A model generated the notes under the pieces. The model saw nothing but the letters and a program-made list of their open reading frames with translations, made no database searches and was not told the DNA's origin. Position numbers and translations under genes: made by a program. From positions 31,426 through 95,425 of the forward strand of contig JAACFB010000006.1 in NCBI GenBank assembly GCA_009937615.1: a DNA stretch of 64,000 nucleotides, in the 5' to 3' direction. The stretch comes from Gammaproteobacteria bacterium (GTDB lineage: Bacteria > Pseudomonadota > Gammaproteobacteria > Steroidobacterales > Woeseiaceae). The stretch's first letter is position 1, and every line of letters begins with the position of its first letter. Positions 1 through 8,545 of the stretch are shown here, piece by piece.

Positions 1-1811
1 AAGTCTGAATCGGTGACGCGCTGCAGCAATTGCCGCGCCTTGGGCCCGCCGAGCACGAGCACGCCATACGCGCCCGTGAGCTGCGTGAACTGCACCGAAC
101 CGTCGCGCGGCATGTAGCGGCGAATATAATCGTGATCCAGGCGCTGCAGCGCACCGGCAGAGACCAGGTAGAACGAGTCGGCGGCGTCACGCCGAATCGT
201 AAACTCGGAATGGATGCCGCCATTCCGGTTCAGCGCATGGCAAAGACCGATACCGCCAACCTTTTGCGGCAGGCTGTTGGCGACAAAATAGTCGAGAAAG
301 GCTTCGGCGCCGGGACCGGACAATCGGCACTTCGCGAACGCGGTCATATCGAGCAGCCCGACATTCGTCGTCGTGTTGGCGACTTCCTTGCGAACCGCCT
401 CGAACCAACGCGAACGCCGGAATGACCAGTCGTCTTCCTGCGCCATCCCGTCGGTCGCGAAAAAATTGGGCCGCTCCCAACCAAACTTCTGACCAAAAAC
501 GGCTCCCCGGTCGCGCATGCGCTCATAGCATGGTGCCGTCCGCAACGGGCGCCCGGCAGGCCGCTCTTCGTCAGGATAATGAATGACGAAAACGTGCGAG
601 TAAGCTTCCTCGTTTTTTTCCACCAGGTATTGCTTGGTCGCATAGTCACCGAAGCGCCGCGGCTCGACGCCAAGCATGTCGATCGTCGGCTCTCCCTCCA
701 CGATCCACTCGGCCAGCTGCCAGCCCGCGCCGCCCGCAGCCGTGATACCGAAGCTGTGGCCCTCGTTGAGCCAGAAGTTATCGCGATCCCAGGCCGGACC
801 AATGATCGGATTGCCATCGGGCGTGTACGCGATTGCGCCGTTGTAAACCTGCTTTATTCCGACTTCGCCGAATGCAGGCACGCGATTCATCGCCGCCTCG
901 ATATGGGGCTCGAGCCGCTCGATGTCCTCCTGGAAAAGCTCGTACTCTGCACGCGGATCGGGACCATCGACATAACAGGCCGGTGCGCCCTTCTCGTAGG
1001 GGCCCAGGATGAAGCCGTTGTTCTCCTCGCGCAGGTACCATGATCCGTCCGACTCGCGCAGCACGCCCATCTCAGGCAGACCATCGGCCTTGCGCTTTTG
1101 CAGCTCGGGATGGGGTTCGGTCACGATGTACTGGTGCTCAACCGGGATGACCGGTATGTCCAGGCCGACCATCTCACCGGTCTTGCGCGCGTAGTTTCCC
1201 GTCGCGGAGATTACGTGGTCGCACGTAATGTCACCTTGTTCTGTTCTCACGATCCAGGCTCCCGACGCCGACTGCTCAATCGCAACGACCGGCGTGTTGC
1301 GGTAAATCGTGGCACCACGGTTGCGCGCGCCCTTCGCGAGCGCCTGGGTCAGATCGGCAGGCTGGATATAGCCATCGTCGGGATGAAAAATTCCGCCCAC
1401 AAGTCCGTCGGTATTGCACAACGGCCAAAGCTTCTTGATTTCAGCCGGCGTCAGAAATTGAACATCGATGCCTATCGTCTTGGCGGTCGCGGCGTACTGG
1501 TAGTACTCGTCCATGCGATCGTCGTTCATCGCCAGCCGGAGGTTGCCGACCTGTTTGAAACCGACGGGCTGCCCCGTCTCTGCTTCGAGTTCATGGTAAA
1601 GATTCACCGAGTACTTGTGCACCTGGCCGACGCTATAGCTCATATTGAACAGCGGCAGCAGACCGGCCGCATGCCAGGTCGAACCCGAGGTAAGCTCGGC
1701 CTTCTCGACCAAGACGACGTCCTCGCCCCAGCCCTTCTTTGCGAGGTGATACAGCGCGCTCACTCCCACAACACCGCCGCCAATGACAACTACTTTTGCT
1801 TTATTTTTCAT
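1..1811 (-). CDS. FAD-dependent oxidoreductase with GcvT-like C-terminal domain (dimethylglycine/sarcosine dehydrogenase-like), C-terminus beyond window edge
   Basis: Not in the ORF track because it runs off the window. Reverse-strand ATG at 1811 gives MKNKAKVVVIGGGVVGVSALYHLAKKGWGEDVVLVEKAELTSGSTWHAAGLLPLFNMSYS...; reading stays open to position 1 (...YGVLVLGGPKARQLLQRVTDSD). Same N-terminal signature as the 25867 and 28339 proteins. Confidence 0.9.
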   Translation of the reverse strand, partial: MKNKAKVVVIGGGVVGVSALYHLAKKGWGEDVVLVEKAELTSGSTWHAAGLLPLFNMSYSVGQVHKYSVNLYHELEAETGQPVGFKQVGNLRLAMNDDRMDEYYQYAATAKTIGIDVQFLTPAEIKKLWPLCNTDGLVGGIFHPDDGYIQPADLTQALAKGARNRGATIYRNTPVVAIEQSASGAWIVRTEQGDITCDHVISATGNYARKTGEMVGLDIPVIPVEHQYIVTEPHPELQKRKADGLPEMGVLRESDGSWYLREENNGFILGPYEKGAPACYVDGPDPRAEYELFQEDIERLEPHIEAAMNRVPAFGEVGIKQVYNGAIAYTPDGNPIIGPAWDRDNFWLNEGHSFGITAAGGAGWQLAEWIVEGEPTIDMLGVEPRRFGDYATKQYLVEKNEEAYSHVFVIHYPDEERPAGRPLRTAPCYERMRDRGAVFGQKFGWERPNFFATDGMAQEDDWSFRRSRWFEAVRKEVANTTTNVGLLDMTAFAKCRLSGPGAEAFLDYFVANSLPQKVGGIGLCHALNRNGGIHSEFTIRRDAADSFYLVSAGALQRLDHDYIRRYMPRDGSVQFTQLTGAYGVLVLGGPKARQLLQRVTDSD

Positions 1812-1846
1812 AAATTTACTTTATATTTCTAATGTATTATCTGGTT

Positions 1847-2404
1847 TCAGAACTGGGCTTTCGGTGGCCGCGAGAACAGCGCCCTGAGCCTGGCCTCGAA
1901 ATGTTCCAGCGGCAGAGTATCGTAGTCCGGGTCAAACGACGCCTGGTCCCAACGCGCGCAGAAATCGACGCATGCCTCGTAATACGGGTGATCACGGTAC
2001 GTATCCCGCGCGTTCCGGTCCTGCCCGTAAAAATGAAAATAATAGTAGCCCTGGAACAGTCCGTGATGACGGACGATCCAGAGATTTTTCTCACTCACAT
2101 ACGGGGCAAGCAACGCCGCCGCGACCTGAGAGTGATTGGCCGGCGCCAGGATATCGCCGATGTCGTGCAGCAGCGCACAGATCACGGTCTCATCGTCACT
2201 GCCATCGCGCTCCGCACGGGTTGCCGTTTGCAGGCAATGCTGCAGGCGACTGATCCGGTACGGCGATTCGTCGTCCATCATGCGCAGCCAGTCAAGTACG
2301 CGATCCGCCTGCCCCGACGGATGCGCCGCATCGAACTCTGCGAGCAGGTCATAGTCGGCTTGCGTGCCGTGCTCCATGGCAGTAAACGAAACCTTGCTCA
2401 CCAT
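1847..2404 (-). CDS. HD-domain protein (PhnZ/TmpB-like HD oxygenase or phosphohydrolase family)
   Basis: ORF 185 aa; HD motif in CALLHDIGDILAPANHS, then VRHHGLFQGYYYFHFYG; lies between DMGDH-like and RamA-like genes. Confidence 0.75.
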   Translation of the reverse strand: MVSKVSFTAMEHGTQADYDLLAEFDAAHPSGQADRVLDWLRMMDDESPYRISRLQHCLQTATRAERDGSDDETVICALLHDIGDILAPANHSQVAAALLAPYVSEKNLWIVRHHGLFQGYYYFHFYGQDRNARDTYRDHPYYEACVDFCARWDQASFDPDYDTLPLEHFEARLRALFSRPPKAQF

Positions 2405-2406
2405 GA

Positions 2407-4428
2407 TCAGGACACCTTGCGGCGCCGGCGGCGCCGGCCGTTGCTGTCCTTGCTTGCGATCGCCTTCGGCGCCGGCTGCCTTACCTCGGCAAACAGTATC
2501 GGAAACGGGTCACGTTTGTTCGGGATCGCCATTGCATCGACAAAGTATTCCTGGAACTTCGGCTCGACGGCTGTTTCGATCTTCTCGATTCGACGCACCA
2601 CCGACTCGATTTCGCGTCGCGAGCCGGTGTTGAGCAGGGCAATACGCGCGCCGGTGCCGGCCGCATTACCGGCCGACTCAACCCTGTCGAGCTCGCAATC
2701 CGGAATCAGCCCCAACACCATCGCGTACTTGGTATCGATGTGGCTGCCAAATGCACCAGCGAGCCGGATGCGGTCTACCTTCTCGATCCCTGCCCGGTCC
2801 AGCAGCAGTTTAACGCCGGCGTACAGGGCGGCTTTCGCGAGCTGAATCTGCCGCACATCGGTTTGCGTCACGACAATACGATGTTTGCCCTCGTAGAGAA
2901 CGAATGACCACGTACGGTCCTCGGGGACGACACGCTCGCTGCGCTCGGCCAAGGAGCCATCGACGACACCGTCCTCGCTGATCACGCCGGCCAGGTACAT
3001 CTCGGCGACGGCTTCGATGATGCCGGACCCGCAGATTCCGGTGACGCCAATTCCGTCGATAGAGGCCTCGAAGTCCGGGTCGTCAGACCAGATCTCGGAA
3101 CCAATGACGCTAAAGCGAACGGCCAGGGTTTCCGGGTCTACGCGAACCCGCTCGATCGCGCCTGGCGCTGCACGCTGTCCACAGCTGATTTGCGCTCCTT
3201 CGAATGCGGGTCCGGTCGGGCTCGAGCATGCGAGCAACCTGTCCTTGTTGCCAAGCACGATCTCCGCATTCGTGCCGACATCGACAACGAGCGAAACATC
3301 ATCGAGTAGATGCGGCTCCTCGGCCAGTATCATTGCCGCGGCATCAGCGCCGACGTGGCCTGCAATGCACGGCAGCACATAGACCGCCGCGCCTTTATTC
3401 GTTGCCAGGCCCAGCTGCGCTGCTGTCAGGTTCAGCGCAGCATCGGTTGCGAGAGCGAATGGCGCACTGCCGAGTTCGACCGGGCTGATACCGAGGAACA
3501 GGTGATGCATGATCGGGTTGCCGGCGACCGTCACCTCCACGATTCCGTCAGGCTCGATACCGGCCTCAGCCGACACATCACGGATCAATTCGTTCAGCCC
3601 CTCGCGCACCACCTGCGTGAGTTCCGCGGCCCCCTCCGGATGCATGAGCACATAGGACACGCGGCTCATCAGGTCCTCGCCGAAGCGGATTTGCGGATTC
3701 ATGATGCCGCTCGTCCCGACGACGTCGCCGCTCGTCAGATTGCAAAGATGTGCCGCGATCGTCGTTGAGCCGATATCGACTGCCAGCCCGTAGCCATCGC
3801 GCTTGAATCCGGGCCAGATCGCAATGACCCGCGACCCGTGATGCACTGCCGCAGTCGCGGTCCATTTGCCCTTGCGCAGCGCCGCCTGAAGCTCGGGTAA
3901 AAGCGCTGCGTCGAGCGTCAGATCGTCGAGTTCCCAGTCACGCGCCAGCGCAGCGAGCAAGCGCTGCGCATCGCCACTCGGCTCGTGCATATCCGCTTCG
4001 GCAACCTCGACGTAGTAGAGATGCACGCCCGTGTCGAGCGTGATGTCGCGCAGTTCGGCGCTCTTTCGTACCAGCTGCCGATGCATCTGGCTCTCGGGGG
4101 GCACGTCTATGACGACGTCACCCTGGATCTGGGCCTGGCAGCTAAGGCGCCGACCGGGCGCCAATGGGCTGCGCTTGCGCCGCTCGTTGAAGCGGCTCTC
4201 AACTTCGCCGAACGGCGTCAGGTGCCCGGCCCGGGAATTAATTGCGTGTTTTGCAAAATCTCCCTCGGTAAACGTCACCTGGCAGCGGCCACAGAGCCCG
4301 CGACCACCGCACACGGAATCCAGATCGACGCCGAGGCTGCGGGCCGCGTCGAGAACGGGCGTGCCGAGCTCAAACGTGCCGCGCTTGCCCGATGGCGTGA
4401 ATACAATTTTTGCCTGATTCTTGCTCAT
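2407..4428 (-). CDS. RamA-like corrinoid activation protein: N-terminal [2Fe-2S] ferredoxin domain plus ASKHA-type ATPase (DUF4445)
   Basis: Start chosen at MSKNQAKIVFTPSG (RBS-like GAGAAG upstream) rather than ORF start 4521. CGGRGLCGRC 2Fe-2S motif; GLAVDIGSTTIAAHLCNL and VDVGTNAEIVLGN motifs. Confidence 0.9.
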   Translation of the reverse strand: MSKNQAKIVFTPSGKRGTFELGTPVLDAARSLGVDLDSVCGGRGLCGRCQVTFTEGDFAKHAINSRAGHLTPFGEVESRFNERRKRSPLAPGRRLSCQAQIQGDVVIDVPPESQMHRQLVRKSAELRDITLDTGVHLYYVEVAEADMHEPSGDAQRLLAALARDWELDDLTLDAALLPELQAALRKGKWTATAAVHHGSRVIAIWPGFKRDGYGLAVDIGSTTIAAHLCNLTSGDVVGTSGIMNPQIRFGEDLMSRVSYVLMHPEGAAELTQVVREGLNELIRDVSAEAGIEPDGIVEVTVAGNPIMHHLFLGISPVELGSAPFALATDAALNLTAAQLGLATNKGAAVYVLPCIAGHVGADAAAMILAEEPHLLDDVSLVVDVGTNAEIVLGNKDRLLACSSPTGPAFEGAQISCGQRAAPGAIERVRVDPETLAVRFSVIGSEIWSDDPDFEASIDGIGVTGICGSGIIEAVAEMYLAGVISEDGVVDGSLAERSERVVPEDRTWSFVLYEGKHRIVVTQTDVRQIQLAKAALYAGVKLLLDRAGIEKVDRIRLAGAFGSHIDTKYAMVLGLIPDCELDRVESAGNAAGTGARIALLNTGSRREIESVVRRIEKIETAVEPKFQEYFVDAMAIPNKRDPFPILFAEVRQPAPKAIASKDSNGRRRRRRKVS

Positions 4429-4459
4429 AAAACTTCTCGGCAGACCGCCTGACGCATTA

Positions 4460-5371
4460 CTACGCCGAACGCCGCCGCCGTTTTCGCGCACCGCGACCAC
4501 CGCGGCCGCGATTATCACCATCGACGCTCGGCTCGCGGTACTTCTTGATCCAGCGCGTGCAGTCCGGGTCTTTTCCCATCATAACGTCAGCGCCCAATAC
4601 GGCCTGCATGACCTCTGCATGCAGGGGACTCGTAATCGCCGAGGTCATGCCCGATGCAATCGCCATGGTCAGGAAGGCGCTGTTGATGCCATTGCGGTTC
4701 GGCAGCCCGAAACTGACGTTCGACGCCCCACAGGTCGTGTTGACCTTGAGTTCCTCGCGAAGACGCCGGACGATGTGCATGACCTGCAGTCCTGCCGAAT
4801 TAATCGCCCCGATCGGCATGACCAGCGGATCGACGATAACGTCTTCCCGCGGAATCCCGTGGTCGGCTGCTCTCTCCACGATCTTTTTCGCGACAGCAAA
4901 ACGAACGTCGGGATCCTCCGAAATGCCTGTCTCGTCGTTCGATATGGCGACCACAGCGGCGCCATGTTTCGCGACGAGCGGCAGCACTGACTCGAGCCGT
5001 TCTTCCTCGCCGGTGACCGAATTTACGAGTGCCTTGCCCTGGTAAACGGATAGCCCAGACTCGAGCGCCGCGACAATCGACGAGTCGATCGACAGCGGCA
5101 CATCCGTTATTGACTGCACGAGTTTGACGGCCTCAGCGAGTATCGCCGGTTCATCAGCCAGCGGAATGCCTGCATTGACATCGAGCATGTGTGCGCCGGC
5201 CTCGACCTGCGCAAGAGCGTCCGCTTCGACGCGGCTGTAATCGCCGCGAGCCATCTCCTCGGCCAGAATTTTCCGGCCCGTCGGGTTTATCCGCTCGCCG
5301 ATGATGACGAACGGTCGCTCGAAGCCGATTCGAACTTCCTTGCTCGCGGAACTGACCACTGTCTCTGTCAT
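4460..5371 (-). CDS. Methyltetrahydrofolate:corrinoid methyltransferase (pterin-binding, dihydropteroate synthase-like)
   Basis: FVIIGERINPTGRKILAEEM, MLDVNAGIPLADE, NTTCGASNVSFGLPNR; 303 aa with Arg-rich C-terminal tail. Confidence 0.9.
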   Translation of the reverse strand: MTETVVSSASKEVRIGFERPFVIIGERINPTGRKILAEEMARGDYSRVEADALAQVEAGAHMLDVNAGIPLADEPAILAEAVKLVQSITDVPLSIDSSIVAALESGLSVYQGKALVNSVTGEEERLESVLPLVAKHGAAVVAISNDETGISEDPDVRFAVAKKIVERAADHGIPREDVIVDPLVMPIGAINSAGLQVMHIVRRLREELKVNTTCGASNVSFGLPNRNGINSAFLTMAIASGMTSAITSPLHAEVMQAVLGADVMMGKDPDCTRWIKKYREPSVDGDNRGRGGRGARKRRRRSA

Positions 5372-5420
5372 TGTTCTTTACTCCATCTCGACGCCGTCGG
5401 CGCCATTACCAGGTTATTGT

Positions 5421-6437
5421 CTAGACGAGCGCCGGCTCGGCATCGCGTGGTTCGCCGGGTTCCCAAAGCTCGCGTCCGTGCAGGACGTTCGTTTTTTCGA
5501 CGATCTCCGCCACTCGGTGCTCCTGTTTGTACGCCATGATGTGGACGCCGTGGACACCCTCGATGCTCTGTAGCTCGCTGATCATGTCAATGCAGATCTG
5601 TACGCCTTCTTCCTTCTGGTTATCGGCTCCCTGCAGGCGCCTGATGACATGATCGGGAATATGGACCCCGGGTACGTTGGTCCGGATCCATTCAGCCGAC
5701 CTTGCTGACGCAAGCGGGCCAACCCCGGGCAGGATGAACACCTTCTCGTGCAGTCCAAGATCGCGGACGACACGCATGTACTCCTTGAAAACATCGATGT
5801 CATAGCAGTACTGAGTCTGCACAAACTGGGCGCCCGCCTCGACCTTCTTGGCCAGGCGATGCGGCCGGTAGTCGAGCGGCGGTCCGAACGGATTAGCCGC
5901 AGCACCAAGAAATACGCGCGGCGGGCTCGTCAATTTGCGGCCACTTAAGAACTGCTCGTCATCACGCATGCCGCGGATCATTCTCAGCATCGACATGCAG
6001 TCAACGTCAAACACGGGCTTCGCTTCCGGATGGTCGCCGACACCGACGCTGTCTCCGGTCAGGCACAGGATATTGCAGACCCCCATGGCCGCGGCTCCGA
6101 GCACGTCACCCTGTATCGCGATCCGGTTTTTGTCGCGTCCGGATACCTGCATCACCATCGAGTACCCGCGGCGCGTCAACAGCGAGCACATGGCGACACT
6201 CGACATGTGGCAGTTGGCGCCGGATCCATCGGTCGCGTTTATCGCGTCGACACAACCGTCGAACAGCGCCGCGCGCTCGTAGACTTCTTCGGGATCGGCC
6301 GAATCGGGTGGTGCGATCTCTGCCGTTACCGCAAAGACGCCCGCGCGCAGCACGCGCTCCAGGCGTCCGGTAGAGTCATGGCCCGCCCGGCGCGGGAGAT
6401 GCTCTCCCGGGATAAGCGGTTCGTCGTCAAACCTCAT
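5421..6437 (-). CDS. metF: Methylenetetrahydrofolate reductase (MetF family)
   Basis: VTAEIAPPDSADPEEV, NATDGSGANCHMSS, CLTGDSVGVGDHPEAKPVFDVD, FVQTQYCYDIDVF. Confidence 0.88.
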   Translation of the reverse strand: MRFDDEPLIPGEHLPRRAGHDSTGRLERVLRAGVFAVTAEIAPPDSADPEEVYERAALFDGCVDAINATDGSGANCHMSSVAMCSLLTRRGYSMVMQVSGRDKNRIAIQGDVLGAAAMGVCNILCLTGDSVGVGDHPEAKPVFDVDCMSMLRMIRGMRDDEQFLSGRKLTSPPRVFLGAAANPFGPPLDYRPHRLAKKVEAGAQFVQTQYCYDIDVFKEYMRVVRDLGLHEKVFILPGVGPLASARSAEWIRTNVPGVHIPDHVIRRLQGADNQKEEGVQICIDMISELQSIEGVHGVHIMAYKQEHRVAEIVEKTNVLHGRELWEPGEPRDAEPALV

Positions 6438-6912
6438 TCGCCGCCACCACCTCGGGACCTTCGTAGTGCGTCTTGTGCCGGACCTCGCGCAGCCAGGCGG
6501 ATGTGCCCAGCAGCCGGTGATCCACCGGCGGCTGCACCTTCTGAATCGGGTACTCGCCGGTCCCGAATCGCTTGTTCCCTTCCCAGGCCAGCACCCACAC
6601 GCAATTCATCTCGGGATCGACCTCGCACTTGCCGTCGGGCCGGACGCCTCCGCACGGGCCATTACGCATCTTCTTCGGACAGTTCATCGGGCAGGACAGG
6701 CCCGTGAACCCGACGATGCACTGACCGCAAGTCTGGGAGTCGAGAAACCAGCCTTTTGTGACTTTCTCGACCGCGACAAACGGCTTGTCGAGGCGATCGT
6801 AACCGATAAGCCTGAAAACGGGCGCGCAGAGCCTCAGCAGCGCCTCAAATCCGGCGTAAGCCACTTTGAGCCAGCGTGCGTGCCGCACTGACCATGTACG
6901 CATTCGATACAT
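6427..6912 (-). CDS. MTHFR C-terminal-domain (MetV-like) Cys-rich protein
   Basis: Start at MYRMRTWSVRHARW; TCGQCIVGFTGLSCPMNCPKKMRNGPCGGVRPDGKCEVDPEMNCVW; stop overlaps metF start by 11 bp. Confidence 0.85.
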   Translation of the reverse strand: MYRMRTWSVRHARWLKVAYAGFEALLRLCAPVFRLIGYDRLDKPFVAVEKVTKGWFLDSQTCGQCIVGFTGLSCPMNCPKKMRNGPCGGVRPDGKCEVDPEMNCVWVLAWEGNKRFGTGEYPIQKVQPPVDHRLLGTSAWLREVRHKTHYEGPEVVAANEV

Positions 6913-6914
6913 CG

Positions 6915-7223
6915 CTATTGTCCGCTCGCGTTGCCGTGACTCTTGATTAAAGATTGCAAAGCGTCGTCGGAGATCTCTGCTTCGAAGCGCCCGGCGATCT
7001 GCTCGGCGATCTCCCTGAGGTCTGCATCGGACTCGACCTGCGACGTCTCTCGGCGCCACTCAGACAGGTAGGCATCACTACCGCCCTTGCCCGCGCGCAT
7101 CGCGGCGCGATCGATCGCTTCCTGAAAGCGCGCGCTCAGCTGCACCTTCTCCCGCTTACGGCCCCTTTGCACGACCACCTGGGAAGGAATGTCGCGCCAA
7201 TAAATCAGAATCTGCTTAACCAA
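6915..7223 (-). CDS. Small protein of the 'virulence factor' family commonly found beside MttB/MetF-type clusters
   Basis: 102 aa: MVKQILIYWRDIPSQVVVQRGRKREKVQLSARFQEAIDRAAMRAG... Confidence 0.7.
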   Translation of the reverse strand: MVKQILIYWRDIPSQVVVQRGRKREKVQLSARFQEAIDRAAMRAGKGGSDAYLSEWRRETSQVESDADLREIAEQIAGRFEAEISDDALQSLIKSHGNASGQ

Positions 7224-7827
7224 CGGCCTGCCTCTTTACCATATCGCGCAGGCTGCTCTCGAGTTCACCATAGCCACAGTGAACATGCTCGAAATCGAGC
7301 TGCAGCCGCTCGGCCGCTTTTTGCGCGGCCTGCAGCAGCGCCGGATCCTGCGTCTGCGAGAGGAAAACAACGCGGCGATAATTGCCGAAATATTCATCGC
7401 GCAGCTGCGGATGTGTGTCGATTTTCAGCGGCTCGATCACGAAGCGGTCGAAATGCTGTGCCAGGAAATCGGTCAGGTAAAAGGTGCCGGGCTCGGCATC
7501 GGCGAGCGACGCAAACCGCTCGCTGCCCGCAAAAAACTGGTAGCAGTGCACGCCCGGCAACCTTTCGATACCGCCGCCCTCTTCCTCGATCACGCGGTCG
7601 ATTTCTCCGCGCGTTCCGCAATCCGCATAGGCGACGTAAATCCGGTCGTACCGGGCTTTATTGCGACGAATTTTCTCGCGCAGGCGCTCGGGTATCAGCC
7701 CCGGCCTGTGATGCAGCTTGGCGTCGATGCAGGTGAGATGCAGATGGTCCCAACCATGGGTTCGCTTGAGCTCGGTGATCTCCTGAGCAAGCGCGCCACA
7801 GGCTATAACGAGGACCTGCTCAGCCAT
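7216..7827 (-). CDS. DUF1638 domain protein
   Basis: 203 aa: VLVIACGALAQEITELKRTHGWDHLHLTCIDAKLHHRPGLIPERLREKI; YADCGTRGEIDRVIEEEGGGIERLPGVHCYQFFAG. Start/stop overlaps with neighbours. Confidence 0.82.
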   Translation of the reverse strand: MAEQVLVIACGALAQEITELKRTHGWDHLHLTCIDAKLHHRPGLIPERLREKIRRNKARYDRIYVAYADCGTRGEIDRVIEEEGGGIERLPGVHCYQFFAGSERFASLADAEPGTFYLTDFLAQHFDRFVIEPLKIDTHPQLRDEYFGNYRRVVFLSQTQDPALLQAAQKAAERLQLDFEHVHCGYGELESSLRDMVKRQAVG

Positions 7828-8545
7828 CGGCCGCCTCGCGTCGCTCCTTTATCAGCCGCGGCGCCGTTTCAGCCGCCTGCGCGGCATCGCGACAATACGC
7901 GTCGGCGCCGACCGCCGCACCGAATTCCTCGTTCAACGGGGCGCCACCAACCAGCACGATGTAGTCTTCGCGAATTCCCGTTGCGATCATCTCGTCGATG
8001 ACGACCTTCATATAGGGCATGGTCGTCGTCAGGAGTGCCGACATGCCGAGGATGTCCGGCTTGTGCTCTTCGAGTGCCGCGAAATAGTCTTCGACCGCGT
8101 TATTGATGCCGATATCGATCACTTCGAAGCCCGCACCCTCCATCATCATGCCGACCAGGTTCTTGCCGATATCATGGATGTCCCCCTTGACCGTGCCGAT
8201 GACCATCTTGCCGATCGGTTTGACACCGGTCTCCGCGAGCAGCGGCCGAAGTATCGCCATGCCGCCTTTCATCGCATTCGCGGCAAGCAGGACCTCGGGC
8301 ACGAAGAGGATGCCGTCGCGGAAATCAATGCCAACGATCCGCATGCCCTCGACCAACGCTTCGTTCAATACCTTGTCGGCAGCCCAGCCGCGGGCGAGGA
8401 GAATATTCGTGCCCTCCTCGATTTCTTCTCTCAAGCCATCGTAAAGATCATCATGCATCTGTTCGACGAGCTCGTCGTCAGGCAAGTCAGCAAGAATGAT
8501 TTCTTCGTCTTCGTTATCGTCCACTGCCGTTGATTCGTCGTTCAT
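7820..8545 (-). CDS. Corrinoid (B12-binding) protein, MttC/MtbC family
   Basis: GTVKGDIHDIGKNLVGMMMEGAGFEVIDIGINNAVEDYF (DxHDIGKN-type B12 motif); acidic N-terminal extension. Confidence 0.93.
   Translation of the reverse strand: MNDESTAVDDNEDEEIILADLPDDELVEQMHDDLYDGLREEIEEGTNILLARGWAADKVLNEALVEGMRIVGIDFRDGILFVPEVLLAANAMKGGMAILRPLLAETGVKPIGKMVIGTVKGDIHDIGKNLVGMMMEGAGFEVIDIGINNAVEDYFAALEEHKPDILGMSALLTTTMPYMKVVIDEMIATGIREDYIVLVGGAPLNEEFGAAVGADAYCRDAAQAAETAPRLIKERREAADG

Noticed and set aside
1098-2845. Plus-strand ORFs of 244 and 337 aa
   Set aside because: Antisense to the DMGDH-like, HD-domain and RamA-like genes, whose motifs are unmistakable.
6915-7223. Virulence-related function
   Set aside because: The family name is historical; genomic context is one-carbon metabolism, so no virulence role is claimed.
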